Positions 52,339 to 62,138 are shown, numbered from the stretch's first letter. The stretch is 64,000 bases of DNA from Lachnospiraceae bacterium (GCA_015056815.1 SVFN01000018.1:25424-89423), one strand, 5' to 3'. The notes: generated by a model not told the origin, from the sequence alone. Made by a program: numbers and translations.

Positions 52339-53985
52339 CTAATCAATCAGTCCGACATATCTGGCAATCTTACACCAGTACTGTCCTAAGGGCATTTCCA
52401 GAAGCTCGTTTGTGCTAAGCGTTCTGGTTGTGATCACAGCACCCATATACAGGACAGACGAAATCAGACCACAGATCAACAATGTAAAGATACTCCCGAG
52501 TACATCTGCCAGGAACAAGCAGATCAAAAAGTCGATCCCGCCGATCACGGCAGACAGGATAAACGGCAGTCCGAAGGTAAAGACGATCTCAGGACTATAT
52601 TTCAGTTTGACCATTACGATCATGCCAAGACCGAACAATCTGACTACGGCTGCGGTCAGCATTGCATAAACCAGTCCCATTACCGGCCTGTCGGAACCGA
52701 TAAAGATCAGACCAAATGAAAGAACTTCTACGATACAAGCCGCTGCCTGCATACCGGCCAGGATCCAGTCTTTTTCCAGACTTCGTAAAACGGCCGTAAA
52801 GACAGAAGAAATACCGTTCAGAATGATCAAAACAGCAGATACTTTTAACAAAGATACCGCAAGATCGGTATTCCCTTTATAAAACAGCCTTATGAGCGGT
52901 TTGGCACATACAAATACAAATACCGCGGAAGGAATCAGAAGATTCATCAATTCTTTCAGACTCTTACCGATCCGGTCGTTTGCATATTGATAATCTTCTT
53001 TTTTGAGAACCCGTTTTAACTGTCCGGAAAGCGTATTCTCCAGCATGGCGGCAAATAAGATCGGGAAAAAGACCCATATACGTACCTGGGCATAATAAAT
53101 GCCATACTCTGAAGCAAGGACAGCGGGATCGCCTTTGGAAAACTTAAAGTATAAAAGCTGGTTTAAAAAGACCGCAAGGCTGGTAAAGAGTAACGGAAGC
53201 ATCGTTTTTAAACCGAGATATTCGGCATTTCTGGCAATCTCCCCAAAACTTTCCTTGGCTCTTGTGGCATCTTCTCTCCGGTCGCCGGCAAAAATCTGTC
53301 TTAAAAGGGTCATGATCAGCAACAAAAACAGAATTCCAAAAACAGATCCGGCAAACACACCGATTGCACCGGCTGCGGCACCAAATGCGTTTTTGCGCGT
53401 ATCATCGACCAAAAGTGCCGAAACTTTATTGCCATAACCAAAGAGCAGGTTTGCGGCCAACAGGGTAACGGCAAGATTTACAAGCTGTTCAATGATCTGT
53501 GCAATACAGTAGGGGATTTTGAACCCCATACCGTTAAAATAGTATCCCAGTACTGCGAAAAGTGCTGTCGGGATCAGAGCAAGTCCCAGACATTGTAAGG
53601 TAAGAGCCGAATTGGCATTTCCCAAAAGAGCACGTCCGATACGATCGGCCAGAAAAAAGACAATTATTCCGAAGAATATGGAAAGAATGCTGACCCTAAG
53701 AAGGACATAGCGAAACAGGCGGATCCGGTTGCGGTATTGTTTACGTGTCTGTCTGGCATTTACCATTCTCGCAAGAACCTTGGAGATTGCGAGCGAGCAC
53801 AGGATATATAGGATCGTATAGCCTTCAAAGGCAAATGCATAATGAGAGATTCCCTCTCCGGAAACTTTATTTAAAAAGAAAAACATTCTCAGTGCGCCGA
53901 TCAGATAGCAGATCAATAAGGTATAGTGTTCCATGCCTCCCTGCGCAACAAAACTGATTTTTTTACCGCTTTTTCTTTTCTCCAT
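52339..53985 (-). CDS. MATE/MOP-superfamily polysaccharide flippase (SpoVB/MurJ-like)
   Basis: A 548-residue membrane protein with about 14 helices, of the multidrug/oligosaccharidyl-lipid/polysaccharide group. Helices 1-2 and a long charged cytoplasmic loop (about 235-265) are seen. Relatives include SpoVB and MurJ, which move lipid-linked wall precursors. The short C-terminal tail is hydrophilic. The substrate cannot be set from sequence; the absence of glycosyltransferase genes nearby argues against a capsule locus. Confidence 0.8.
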   Translation of the reverse strand: MEKRKSGKKISFVAQGGMEHYTLLICYLIGALRMFFFLNKVSGEGISHYAFAFEGYTILYILCSLAISKVLARMVNARQTRKQYRNRIRLFRYVLLRVSILSIFFGIIVFFLADRIGRALLGNANSALTLQCLGLALIPTALFAVLGYYFNGMGFKIPYCIAQIIEQLVNLAVTLLAANLLFGYGNKVSALLVDDTRKNAFGAAAGAIGVFAGSVFGILFLLLIMTLLRQIFAGDRREDATRAKESFGEIARNAEYLGLKTMLPLLFTSLAVFLNQLLYFKFSKGDPAVLASEYGIYYAQVRIWVFFPILFAAMLENTLSGQLKRVLKKEDYQYANDRIGKSLKELMNLLIPSAVFVFVCAKPLIRLFYKGNTDLAVSLLKVSAVLIILNGISSVFTAVLRSLEKDWILAGMQAAACIVEVLSFGLIFIGSDRPVMGLVYAMLTAAVVRLFGLGMIVMVKLKYSPEIVFTFGLPFILSAVIGGIDFLICLFLADVLGSIFTLLICGLISSVLYMGAVITTRTLSTNELLEMPLGQYWCKIARYVGLID

Positions 53986-54013
53986 CTGTATCTCACCTGT
54001 CTAATAGTCTCTG

Positions 54014-55132
54014 TTAATGGAACTCCACGTTCGGATTGATCTCGCCGCCAATCTTGTCTTTTACAACACAGACCATTGTTTTTCCCTGATTTAATGTAAT
54101 CTCATGTGTCAGTCCGATATCGTAATATCTGATCGTTCCGGTTTTTTCATCACCTTCGCGTATCCAGTGCGCTTCCTGAAGCGTTCCGTTCGTAAAAATG
54201 ATCGCATAGCCGTCATCATGACAGTCAAAAGCCAGATAACCGTTTTCATCTCTCTGTACCCAGTCTGCATATTGTAAGATCACATTCGTAAATGCAAGCT
54301 GCTCTCCTGTCTCAGCATCGATCTGCGGACCGTCATACTGATAACGGTAGTATAGTTTATCGTCTTTATTATATTCAAACCAGGGTTTGTTGATCGGATA
54401 TCCGGGAGCGATATAAGTTCCTCTGTTCTCCTCCAGCGAAACAGTCTCTCCGTCTGGTGCAAACTGAAATTTACCGGCATATGTGCTACGATAATTCTCA
54501 CGGTATTTCATTTTTTTGATGCCTTCTTTGATACCTTTTGCACTGCAATAGGCATTGTGAGGAGAAGGTCTGTCGTCTGTACGGTAGTAAACGGTTGAAC
54601 CAATAGCGGCAAGACCGGAAAGATTGTCCACGTAGTCACGTTCCAGTGGTTCTACGGCATAAGAAGACTGTCCGTAGTGACAGTATACAGCGTCAAATTC
54701 CAATGCCCAGTATAAAAAATAATCACGGCAGCTTCGGCAGGAACCGATCTTTTCCAGATCATCATAATCCTCAAAAAGAGCAAGGAAACGTGTGATCTCA
54801 CCTTCTACAGGAGCTTCAAACACTACATCAGCACTGCCGACACCACTCATGGGCTGTGCATCTTTGATATTGCTTAGCATGACACCGACAGGTCGCCGTT
54901 CACCGATCTGTTTATCCACAAATTTACCTGTCAAAAAGCTTCTAACCTGACCTTTGTCATTGTATTCCCGTTTGAATTCTTCCGCTTTTGCTTCTTCGGT
55001 ATCGCCGCTTTCTTCTGTCTTTGCCTCCTGTGTGGTATTGTTCTCTACACCACTTGCGGTATTTGCTCCGCATCCGCAAAGAAGCGCTGCAGACATAATC
55101 CCTGTCAGTATCAATACTTTTAACCGTTTCAT
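54014..55132 (-). CDS. DUF3048 (YerB-like) lipoprotein
   Basis: A 372-residue lipoprotein: signal peptide with lipobox LLCGC, an acidic E/A/K linker (about 25-60), then the DUF3048 domains. RPVGVMLSNIKDAQPMSGVGSADVVFE and SCRSCRDYFLYWALEFDAVYCHYG identify the family. Members are extracellular and of unknown role, possibly in the cell wall. LspA of this window would process it. Confidence 0.92.
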   Translation of the reverse strand: MKRLKVLILTGIMSAALLCGCGANTASGVENNTTQEAKTEESGDTEEAKAEEFKREYNDKGQVRSFLTGKFVDKQIGERRPVGVMLSNIKDAQPMSGVGSADVVFEAPVEGEITRFLALFEDYDDLEKIGSCRSCRDYFLYWALEFDAVYCHYGQSSYAVEPLERDYVDNLSGLAAIGSTVYYRTDDRPSPHNAYCSAKGIKEGIKKMKYRENYRSTYAGKFQFAPDGETVSLEENRGTYIAPGYPINKPWFEYNKDDKLYYRYQYDGPQIDAETGEQLAFTNVILQYADWVQRDENGYLAFDCHDDGYAIIFTNGTLQEAHWIREGDEKTGTIRYYDIGLTHEITLNQGKTMVCVVKDKIGGEINPNVEFH

Positions 55133-55207
55133 CTGATTATCCTCACTCGTAATATATATTTGTTACACAAAGTAACAAGTCCTCCGCATTAAGGAGCGGG
55201 ACACATA

Positions 55208-55708
55208 TTATTCCCTGTTGATATGGAGTTCTGAAAGAATCTGCTCCTGACGATCAAACATTTCCTTCTCTTCGGAAGTCTCCATGTGATCATACCCAAG
55301 TAAGTGTAACATACTATGAGCAATAAGAAAAGAAAATTCTCTCAAAATACTGTGTCCAAATTCTTCTGCCTGTGAAAAAACCCTGTCAGCACATAGAATA
55401 ATATCGCCAAGGATCAGTTCTTTGCTTTCGGGATCACAATAGTTTAATTCATTCGCTTCCACGATCGAGAAGTCTGCAGGGACATCATAATCCACATTCG
55501 GGAAAGATAGCACATCCGTTTCCCGGTCAATTTGCCTGTATTCTTTATTATATATCCGGATCTGTTCTTTGGATGTGATCAGAACATTCACCTGTGCCTC
55601 ATAAGGACACTTCTCCATTTCAAGAGTTTTTTCGATCACTGTTTTAGCGGCAGTTTCTTCATTAAAATCAAAATGTCTGCCGGATTCATTTTCAAGATAT
55701 ACTGTCAT
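55208..55708 (-). CDS. ybeY: Endoribonuclease YbeY
   Basis: A 166-residue YbeY with the zinc motif HSMLHLLGYDH. It takes part in 16S rRNA 3' maturation and ribosome quality control. AAAGGAG precedes the start. It lies 31 bp downstream of phoH, the standard pairing. A small repeat TTGTTAC / GTAACAA sits at about 55163-55181 in the gap after it. Confidence 0.96.
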   Translation of the reverse strand: MTVYLENESGRHFDFNEETAAKTVIEKTLEMEKCPYEAQVNVLITSKEQIRIYNKEYRQIDRETDVLSFPNVDYDVPADFSIVEANELNYCDPESKELILGDIILCADRVFSQAEEFGHSILREFSFLIAHSMLHLLGYDHMETSEEKEMFDRQEQILSELHINRE

Positions 55709-55739
55709 GAGATTCTCCTTTTAGCCGTTCGCACCCTGT

Positions 55740-56759
55740 TTAACGGCGTTTACCGGAATAACGTTCTTCTTTGTGAGCGAGTTTATTCTGTCTTTTTTCA
55801 TAATCTTCATAAGCTTTTACGATCTGCTGTACAAGCGGATGCCTTACCACATCACGGCTTGTCAGATTACAAAAACCGATTTCCTCGACTTTAGACAGCA
55901 CCTTAAGCGCCACATCCAGGCCGCTCTTTACGCCATGGGCAAGATCTTTCTGGGAACTGTCTCCTGTGATCACAACTTTGGAACCAAATCCGATACGGGT
56001 CAAAAACATTTTCATCTGCGATTCTGTGGTGTTTTGTGCCTCATCCAGAATAATATACGCATTATCGAGAGTGCGCCCTCTCATATAGGCAAGAGGAGCA
56101 ACCTCGATCAGACCCTTTTCCATATTGCGGGTAAAGCTCTCGGCACCCATGATCTGATACAGGGCATCATAAAGCGGCCTTAAATAGGGATCGACTTTAC
56201 TTTGCAGATCCCCCGGCAGAAAGCCCAGCTTCTCTCCGGCCTCGATCGCCGGACGGGTCAGTATGATGCGCTCTACTTCTTCATTTTTAAAAGCGGTGAT
56301 CGCCATTGCCATTGCGAGATAGGTTTTGCCGGTACCGGCCGGCCCGAGCCCGAATACGATCATTTTGTCTTTCATGGCCTGAACGTACTGCTTCTGCCCC
56401 AGAGTCTTGGGCTTGATCGGCTTGCCGTTTACCGCATGACAGATCACCGTATCATCCAATTCCAGTACTGCGTCATCGCTTCCTTCTTTTATCATATCTA
56501 CTGCATAATTAATGTTCTGTTCTTCTATCATTGTACCACGCCTAACCATTTCCATAAGTTCTCTCATCAGCCGCTCGGCAAGTTCTACACGTTTGCCGGG
56601 GCCCATGATCTTTACATAGCCGTCTCTGTTTACGATATCGACGGCTAAATCTTTTTCTATCTTTCGGACATATTTATCATGAAATCCAAAAATATTCTGA
56701 AGCTGTTCACTGTCACATTCCAGTTTTGCGATCGCATCACTCAAAAGCCGTTCCCCCAT
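55740..56759 (-). CDS. phoH: PhoH-family ATPase
   Basis: A 339-residue PhoH/PhoL protein with Walker A GLGPAGTGKTYLA and Walker B YIILDEAQNTTE, preceded by a KH-like N-terminal region. It is an ATPase linked to RNA metabolism, encoded with ybeY. I place the start at ATG 56759 (MGERLLSDAI), overlapping the end of yqfD by 23 bp. Confidence 0.95.
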   Translation of the reverse strand: MGERLLSDAIAKLECDSEQLQNIFGFHDKYVRKIEKDLAVDIVNRDGYVKIMGPGKRVELAERLMRELMEMVRRGTMIEEQNINYAVDMIKEGSDDAVLELDDTVICHAVNGKPIKPKTLGQKQYVQAMKDKMIVFGLGPAGTGKTYLAMAMAITAFKNEEVERIILTRPAIEAGEKLGFLPGDLQSKVDPYLRPLYDALYQIMGAESFTRNMEKGLIEVAPLAYMRGRTLDNAYIILDEAQNTTESQMKMFLTRIGFGSKVVITGDSSQKDLAHGVKSGLDVALKVLSKVEEIGFCNLTSRDVVRHPLVQQIVKAYEDYEKRQNKLAHKEERYSGKRR

Positions 56760-58002
56760 TATCCGGCGCACCCCAAACCTCTGACGGGACTGATCTGCCG
56801 GTTTTTTTGCGAAGCTTCACCGTTCCGTAAAGCACCATCTTATCATTTTTCCGTTCTATTTTAACACTTTTTCCGATTATTTGAACCCCTTTTTGCAGGA
56901 AAGCGTCTTCATAGCGTTTATATCTTTCCAAAAGCAGGCATTTTAATTCCGCATCTCTGTAATACGATCGCTGTTTACGGTATCGGGTACAAACAGTCTG
57001 ACCGTAATAAACAGGCAAATAAAAATCCTTGAAATTGAGCTGCTTATATTCCCGGATCTTTTCCCAGTCATCTCCACCGCAAGTGGGACCTATCTCCCAA
57101 AAATGTGTGCCGATCCTGATCCCGTAGCGTTTGACAGGATCTTCATCATATACTTTCAGATAATGCTCCGTTTTTTGTTCAAAACGAAAGGAATCCGTAT
57201 ATTCCACAACCACATCCGCATCGGCATTGCATTCATGCCAGCCCTTTAACGTACCGTCATCCTGATAGACCGGAATCCTGCCGCTGACTAACAGCTCATT
57301 GGCTGAAACACTGTCTCCTGTTTTTTTAAATGGAACACCGCTTCTTGTGATCATGGAAAAGATTGTTCCCTGATCCTGCGAGATCAGGTCTGTGGGAGGA
57401 AGCAGATTTCCGGAAACGGTTTCTTTTGGCAGAAACACTTCATTTTCCTTGATCTCCACGATCAGCCGCGTACCGACGATCTTTGCGGAAGTCCAGGTAA
57501 TATAATCAAACTGATCCCGGAGTTCTTTTTCAAAATGATCGATATCCAGTTCCGAAATCTTCATACCGATATGAACCTGTCTGGCACTTAGAAAATCCTC
57601 AAAACTATCTTCTGTAAGACGGGTATTGCCTGTAAGATCGATGGACCAGATATACTTTGAAAGCGTGAAGAGTCCCAAAAGACAGAGCAACAGCCCGATC
57701 ATAAAAAACTTGTGCAAACGGCATTTACGTAAAAAAAACGGAAAACCAAATCGATTTACTATGCGGACTTTTGTCCCGGTCTTACGCGTGATCAGACGAA
57801 GACGTCTGAAATCATCGACAGCAATATTCATTCTTTTTCCAAATGTTTCATTACCTGTAGAAAACGCTCCTTCTCCCCGTACTTCTTCAATGTCCCACAG
57901 ACAGATACCATAGGCACTGCACAGATTCATAAAACGCTCTGTGGAATAGCCTGTTACATAAATACGGAGATATCCGCGCAGATACCGGAATACTGCATAC
58001 AT
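56737..58002 (-). CDS. yqfD: Sporulation protein YqfD
   Basis: A 421-residue single-pass protein (helix at about 94-114, FFMIGLLLCLLGLFTLSKYIW) with the YqfD extracellular domain: VEIKENEVF, a DLISQDQGTIFSMITRSGVP segment and a YGIRIGTHFW motif. In B. subtilis it is made in the mother cell and is conserved in spore formers. Order yqfC-yqfD-phoH-ybeY is classical. Ribosome site GAGGTGG. Confidence 0.93.
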   Translation of the reverse strand: MYAVFRYLRGYLRIYVTGYSTERFMNLCSAYGICLWDIEEVRGEGAFSTGNETFGKRMNIAVDDFRRLRLITRKTGTKVRIVNRFGFPFFLRKCRLHKFFMIGLLLCLLGLFTLSKYIWSIDLTGNTRLTEDSFEDFLSARQVHIGMKISELDIDHFEKELRDQFDYITWTSAKIVGTRLIVEIKENEVFLPKETVSGNLLPPTDLISQDQGTIFSMITRSGVPFKKTGDSVSANELLVSGRIPVYQDDGTLKGWHECNADADVVVEYTDSFRFEQKTEHYLKVYDEDPVKRYGIRIGTHFWEIGPTCGGDDWEKIREYKQLNFKDFYLPVYYGQTVCTRYRKQRSYYRDAELKCLLLERYKRYEDAFLQKGVQIIGKSVKIERKNDKMVLYGTVKLRKKTGRSVPSEVWGAPDNGGTAFE

Positions 58003-58034
58003 ATAGCCACCTCTGCCTCAACGTTACTGTTTTC

Positions 58035-58322
58035 TCAAAGATATACGATCTGACAGATCTGTCCAGTGATCTTCATCTCGTCATTGGTATAGTAATCCAC
58101 CGTAAGTTTGTGTCCCACGATACGGATACGGCAAACCTTAGTCTGTACCATGACCGTTTCAGAAGAGCATTCCAGTATTCCCTTGTAATTTTCAATAAAA
58201 GCCTCCTCTTTTCCGGTCATTGTAAGTATCGGTACTCCCATGACCAGATCCTTCGGAAGCTTCAGGTTCTCAACCATTGATTCTTTTGCTGTTTCTACTA
58301 CATGATATTTTTTATTTCTCAT
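58035..58322 (-). CDS. yqfC: Sporulation protein YqfC
   Basis: A 95-residue YabP/YqfC-family protein: NLKLPKDLVMGVPILTMTGKEEAFIENYKGI, described here as residues 19-49, and TDYY-like C-terminus (TVDYYTNDEMKITGQI). Such small mother-cell proteins aid spore coat formation. Directly before yqfD. Confidence 0.92.
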   Translation of the reverse strand: MRNKKYHVVETAKESMVENLKLPKDLVMGVPILTMTGKEEAFIENYKGILECSSETVMVQTKVCRIRIVGHKLTVDYYTNDEMKITGQICQIVYL

Positions 58323-58363
58323 GACATACTATATGAAACCATGTAAGAAAAAATGCCTGTACC

Positions 58364-59308
58364 TTATTTCTTTAAGCAGACAGCATGACTCTTGCCATCG
58401 TTACTTTCAATAATATCAAGAAACGTTAAACTTGCCACAAATTTCTTAAGCTGCGAACAGTTATAATCTTTCACATTGAAATCCGGTACTTTCTCTTTCA
58501 GCTTTTTGCCAAACAGGGAAATTTCCAGTTCGCCGTTTTTGGTAAGCAACTCAATGATCACTTTCTTTACATTGGTCTTGCCAAGCATCGCGGAGGTAAC
58601 ATCCAGATTATTCCCGTTTTTCTGTAAAAACAAAGTATCAATACTTTCCAGAAAAGTAGACAGATTGTTGCACTTATGACCTTTGTAGTCATAATTACGA
58701 TAGTCAAAATCAGAGTAACGTCTTCTGAGGCGTTCGCCGATCTCGCCGACCGACATGCGCCTGCCATCCATGTTCACCAGAATGGATTGGATCCATTTGG
58801 CGATCTCATCTTTGCTCTGAATCGTAAACTCTTTATCTTCTTCCTTTAATTTGCCGGTACTTGTCTCCTGCTTCTCGGGTTTAAAGTTCTCCAGATTTAC
58901 AAAAGCATCACAGGCTGACACAAATGCACGATGTGTTTTGGACTCACCCATCCCGATGACGATCTTGCCGGATTCCCGCAGTCTCGCAGCAAGTCTTGTA
59001 AAATCACTGTCGCTGGTAACCAGACAGAACCCGTCAACAGTATCGGAATATAAAATATCCATTGCATCAATGATCATAAAAGAATCGGTGGCATTCTTCC
59101 CCTTGACGTTTGCAAACTGCTGCATGGGCTGAAGAGCATAATCCGAAAGCACTGCACGCCATTTCTTACTGTTACTGCTGTTCCAGTCACCATAAATACG
59201 TTTGTATGATACGACGCCGTACTGCGATAACTCATCCAGTATGCTGTTGATATAAGCAGCCGATATATTATCCGAGTCAATCAAAAGTGCAAATCTTTTA
59301 TCGTCCAT
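58364..59308 (-). CDS. NYN-domain ribonuclease with OST-HTH/LOTUS domain
   Basis: A 314-residue protein. The N-terminal PIN-like NYN domain has the acidic residues D11, D13 (LLIDSDNIS), NATDSFMIIDAMD and LVTSDSDFTRLAARLRE. The C-terminal part has two repeats of a LOTUS/OST-HTH fold (GEIGERLRRRYSDFDYRNYDYKG; GKKLKEKVPDFNVKDYNCSQ). Such proteins are taken to bind and cut structured RNA; the target is unknown. ATG 59308 has GGGGAAAC before it. Confidence 0.88.
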   Translation of the reverse strand: MDDKRFALLIDSDNISAAYINSILDELSQYGVVSYKRIYGDWNSSNSKKWRAVLSDYALQPMQQFANVKGKNATDSFMIIDAMDILYSDTVDGFCLVTSDSDFTRLAARLRESGKIVIGMGESKTHRAFVSACDAFVNLENFKPEKQETSTGKLKEEDKEFTIQSKDEIAKWIQSILVNMDGRRMSVGEIGERLRRRYSDFDYRNYDYKGHKCNNLSTFLESIDTLFLQKNGNNLDVTSAMLGKTNVKKVIIELLTKNGELEISLFGKKLKEKVPDFNVKDYNCSQLKKFVASLTFLDIIESNDGKSHAVCLKK

Positions 59309-59346
59309 TTCGTTTCCCCACAATCCATAACGATTCTGTTTGTGTC

Positions 59347-59399
59347 ATTTATGTGCTGCTATTCACAGACGAAATGCCTGTGAATAGCAGCATTTATGC
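59347..59399. repeat. Minimal MITE-like palindrome
   Basis: GCTGCTATTCACAG (59355-59368), nine-base loop, CTGTGAATAGCAGC (59378-59391): perfect 14-bp arms. Flanks are ATTTATGT and ATTTATGC, seven of eight identical. The arms match the ends of the element at 9870 in 12 of 14 positions, and the loops share an NCGNNNTGC pattern. Located upstream of the NYN gene. Confidence 0.7.
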
Positions 59400-59538
59400 A
59401 TTCTTCGCACCGGATCGGTACTTTCCCGAAAATATTCATTCATTTTCGATCACTTATCAAAAAATGACTAACAATATTTATAATATCATAAAAAATACCA
59501 TTTTCGCAAGCAAGAGTTTTTGCCTGAAGGTTAAATGA

Positions 59539-59576
59539 CAAAAAACGCCATGACCTTTGTTACAAGATCATAGCGT
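59539..59576 (-). terminator. Terminator of the LTA-synthase-like gene
   Basis: Minus strand: ACGCTATGATCTT, loop, AAGGTCATGGCGT (13 pairs including G-U), then TTTTTTG, just after the stop codon. Confidence 0.82.
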
Positions 59577-59583
59577 CCTGATA

Positions 59584-61974
59584 TCATTCCTGTGGCAGGG
59601 AAACATTCTTTATACTGTTGGAACTTCTTAAGATCGTGCTTCCACCCATCTGATTTACGGTAAGTTCGTCTTCCGGATCCAGATTCTTCAGATCGGAAGC
59701 TTTCACTGATAAGGTATGTTCATCGATAAACTGCGTGGAAATTTTGGAATCGTTTACAAACACTTTACTCCAGGGAGTGTAATTATCCCCATACAGATAA
59801 ACTCGATCCGTATATTTTTTCTTCTTTTCCATCTCCTGCGTATCGTTCGCGGAAATCGTATCATTTGCGGAAACAGCGATCCATTTTTCGACCGGTGCCT
59901 GCTCAGCCGGAATACCGGATCCGAGTAGTCCTTCCTGCTCAAGATCTGCTGCGGGCAGTGATCGTGCCATCGCTTCCGCATACTGTTCCAGATCATTCTC
60001 AGATACGCTGTTAGCGGATACCGGTAAGCTGTTGGCTGATACGGACAATATCGTATTTTGTGATACTGAGCCGCCCTCCGCCTGTGCCTGACGAAGATTT
60101 TCCAGTATTTCAACTTCCTTTGCCGATTTTAAGTCATAACCGGATAATACGATATCTTCCACACCCATTTCCAGATCAGACTCCGGATAAAGATCCAATC
60201 CATGATAGCTGTATCTTTGTCCATATAAGAGGTCGTACTGAAGATTTTCAAGACCTTTCTGATAGGCTTCGTTATTTCTTGAAAGTTCATGGTTTGCCTG
60301 ATGATAAGAAAGAATTGTACCATCGTGAATACCGATCCTTCCCATCATGTCACTCATAAGCTGGTAAGAAGTAAGGTTTTCATTGTGCTTTGGCAGACCG
60401 AAGTTATTCCAGGTCACATATTTTGTGAAGAACAGATTACCTGACTTCATGTCACTCTCTGTTAACTCCATGCTTGGAAGATGATCGCCAAACAATACAA
60501 CCATGGTGTCCTCACCACGCTCGTCTAACATCTTAGTCAGATTCGCAATGAATTTATCCACTTCATGGATCTCGTTTACATAATATTCCCAGGCATTGTT
60601 GCGCTCTACGGTATCGGAACCGGCTACCATAACCTCCGGATCTTCAATCACTTTTTCTTCGGGATAAGCTCCATGTCCCTGCACTGTGATCGTATAGACA
60701 AAATCGGATTCTTTCGTGGCATCCATTGCCTTTTTTACTTCATTGATCAGAATATCGTCTGTCGGCCATGTTCCAAGCGGTGTATATTCTTTGATATTCA
60801 TGAATTCTTTACTGGTAAAAGAATCAAATCCCATTTTTGCAAAGGCATTGTTACGGCTGTAGAATTTGGCTGTATTATTATGAACAACGTGTGTCTTATA
60901 TCCGTTCTTGGCAAAAATATCCGCTACGCTTTCACAGCTTTTGCTTTTTAAGATTGTCTTATAAGGATATTCGCCCGTACCGAAATAACGCATACTCATA
61001 CCTGTCAGCATTTCAAATTCGGTATTGGCTGTGCCGGCCCCTACTACCGGAACATCCAGATATCCTGTCGTGTACTCTTTCTCCAGCTCATGGAAGTACG
61101 GGATAGGATCCGTGGAGGTCTTTAAATAATTCACTTCGGAAGGATCGATAAAAGACTCCAACAGCACAAGGATCACATTCGGAGATTTTCCCTTCATGTC
61201 AGTAGTGCCTGCTTCTTTGCGCGTGTCAGCCAGCAGACGTTCGATCTCGTCTTTCGTATAAGTATCGGGCTTTTCCATACCTCTGTCCACCACGCTGGAA
61301 GAAAAACCGTATACAAAACCGTAATCGCGGTATCCCGCTGCGATATTGTCAAAATAATCCGTAATGACATTGGAGCTGACTGCAGCCTCTGTCACAAAAG
61401 GCAGCCATACAAAAGCACTTGCCACGGAAAGTGCTGCCACGAATCTGTGCACATGTCCTTCATAGCTGGGTCCTTTGATAAACAGGAGAACATCCAGAAT
61501 GATGAACACAAGAACGCCTGCGATCACGATCCCGGCCTGTGTATTGGAAAAATAATTGCTCTTCATGGCAAACAGATCGCCTACAAGCTTGATATCCGCA
61601 AAATTAAACGGCGTCACTCTGGCTGCCAGTACACATCCGTTCACGATTCCTAAAAACAGCCATAATGCGGATAATGTGATCCTGATCTGAGCTCTTTTCT
61701 TAAAGAAATAAACGATCAGAAATGTTGCAAAAACGATCAGGGAGTTGTATAAAAACACGGTCGTTTTCCCAATCATAAACTGAAATGCCGATACGAAGGA
61801 ATGTCTGGAAAACCACTCGATCATAAAGCACAAAAAGCATGCCAGTATCATATGTAAAACAAGCGAATAGCGATTCATAAAGGTAAGGATCTGCTGCTTC
61901 CTGCCGGAATCGGAGTTCTTGATTGTATTCTTTTTTGTCTGTAATATTTGTAATATCTTCTTCATATTGCCCAT
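59584..61974 (-). CDS. LTA synthase family sulfatase-fold protein
   Basis: A 796-residue protein: five membrane helices in the first ~215 residues, then an extracellular alkaline-phosphatase/sulfatase domain. The nucleophile is the Thr near residue 318 in GTANTEFEMLTG; metal ligands include LLESFIDPSE and VVLFGDHLPSME. Such enzymes polymerise glycerol phosphate into lipoteichoic acid or modify lipids. The last ~170 residues are unusual: they carry six or seven copies of a [VI]S[AQE]N motif (about 636-660 and 701-713). Stand-alone gene between two terminators. Confidence 0.88.
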   Translation of the reverse strand: MGNMKKILQILQTKKNTIKNSDSGRKQQILTFMNRYSLVLHMILACFLCFMIEWFSRHSFVSAFQFMIGKTTVFLYNSLIVFATFLIVYFFKKRAQIRITLSALWLFLGIVNGCVLAARVTPFNFADIKLVGDLFAMKSNYFSNTQAGIVIAGVLVFIILDVLLFIKGPSYEGHVHRFVAALSVASAFVWLPFVTEAAVSSNVITDYFDNIAAGYRDYGFVYGFSSSVVDRGMEKPDTYTKDEIERLLADTRKEAGTTDMKGKSPNVILVLLESFIDPSEVNYLKTSTDPIPYFHELEKEYTTGYLDVPVVGAGTANTEFEMLTGMSMRYFGTGEYPYKTILKSKSCESVADIFAKNGYKTHVVHNNTAKFYSRNNAFAKMGFDSFTSKEFMNIKEYTPLGTWPTDDILINEVKKAMDATKESDFVYTITVQGHGAYPEEKVIEDPEVMVAGSDTVERNNAWEYYVNEIHEVDKFIANLTKMLDERGEDTMVVLFGDHLPSMELTESDMKSGNLFFTKYVTWNNFGLPKHNENLTSYQLMSDMMGRIGIHDGTILSYHQANHELSRNNEAYQKGLENLQYDLLYGQRYSYHGLDLYPESDLEMGVEDIVLSGYDLKSAKEVEILENLRQAQAEGGSVSQNTILSVSANSLPVSANSVSENDLEQYAEAMARSLPAADLEQEGLLGSGIPAEQAPVEKWIAVSANDTISANDTQEMEKKKKYTDRVYLYGDNYTPWSKVFVNDSKISTQFIDEHTLSVKASDLKNLDPEDELTVNQMGGSTILRSSNSIKNVSLPQE

Positions 61975-62090
61975 ACTTATGGCCCCCTGATGTTTTATCG
62001 GTTCCTGCTATATTACCTGCTTTTGGTTTTTCTGTTCATATTTTGTTTACATTCAATTGCTTCAAAATATAAGATAGCTGTTTTTGGGCA

Positions 62091-62138
62091 AAAAGTAAAG
62101 CTGTATTTTTGACAAAATTATCAAAATACAGCCTTTAC
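62091..62138. terminator. Terminator after rlmH
   Basis: GTAAAgCTGTATTTTTGA pairs with TCAAAATACAGcCTTTAC; on the minus strand TTTACTTTTTG follows. The rest of 61975-62266 shows only AT-rich sequence. Confidence 0.72.

Noticed and set aside
55163..55181. TTGTTAC / GTAACAA repeat as a terminator for ybeY
   Set aside because: The stem is only seven pairs and no T-run follows on the minus strand; kept only as a note.
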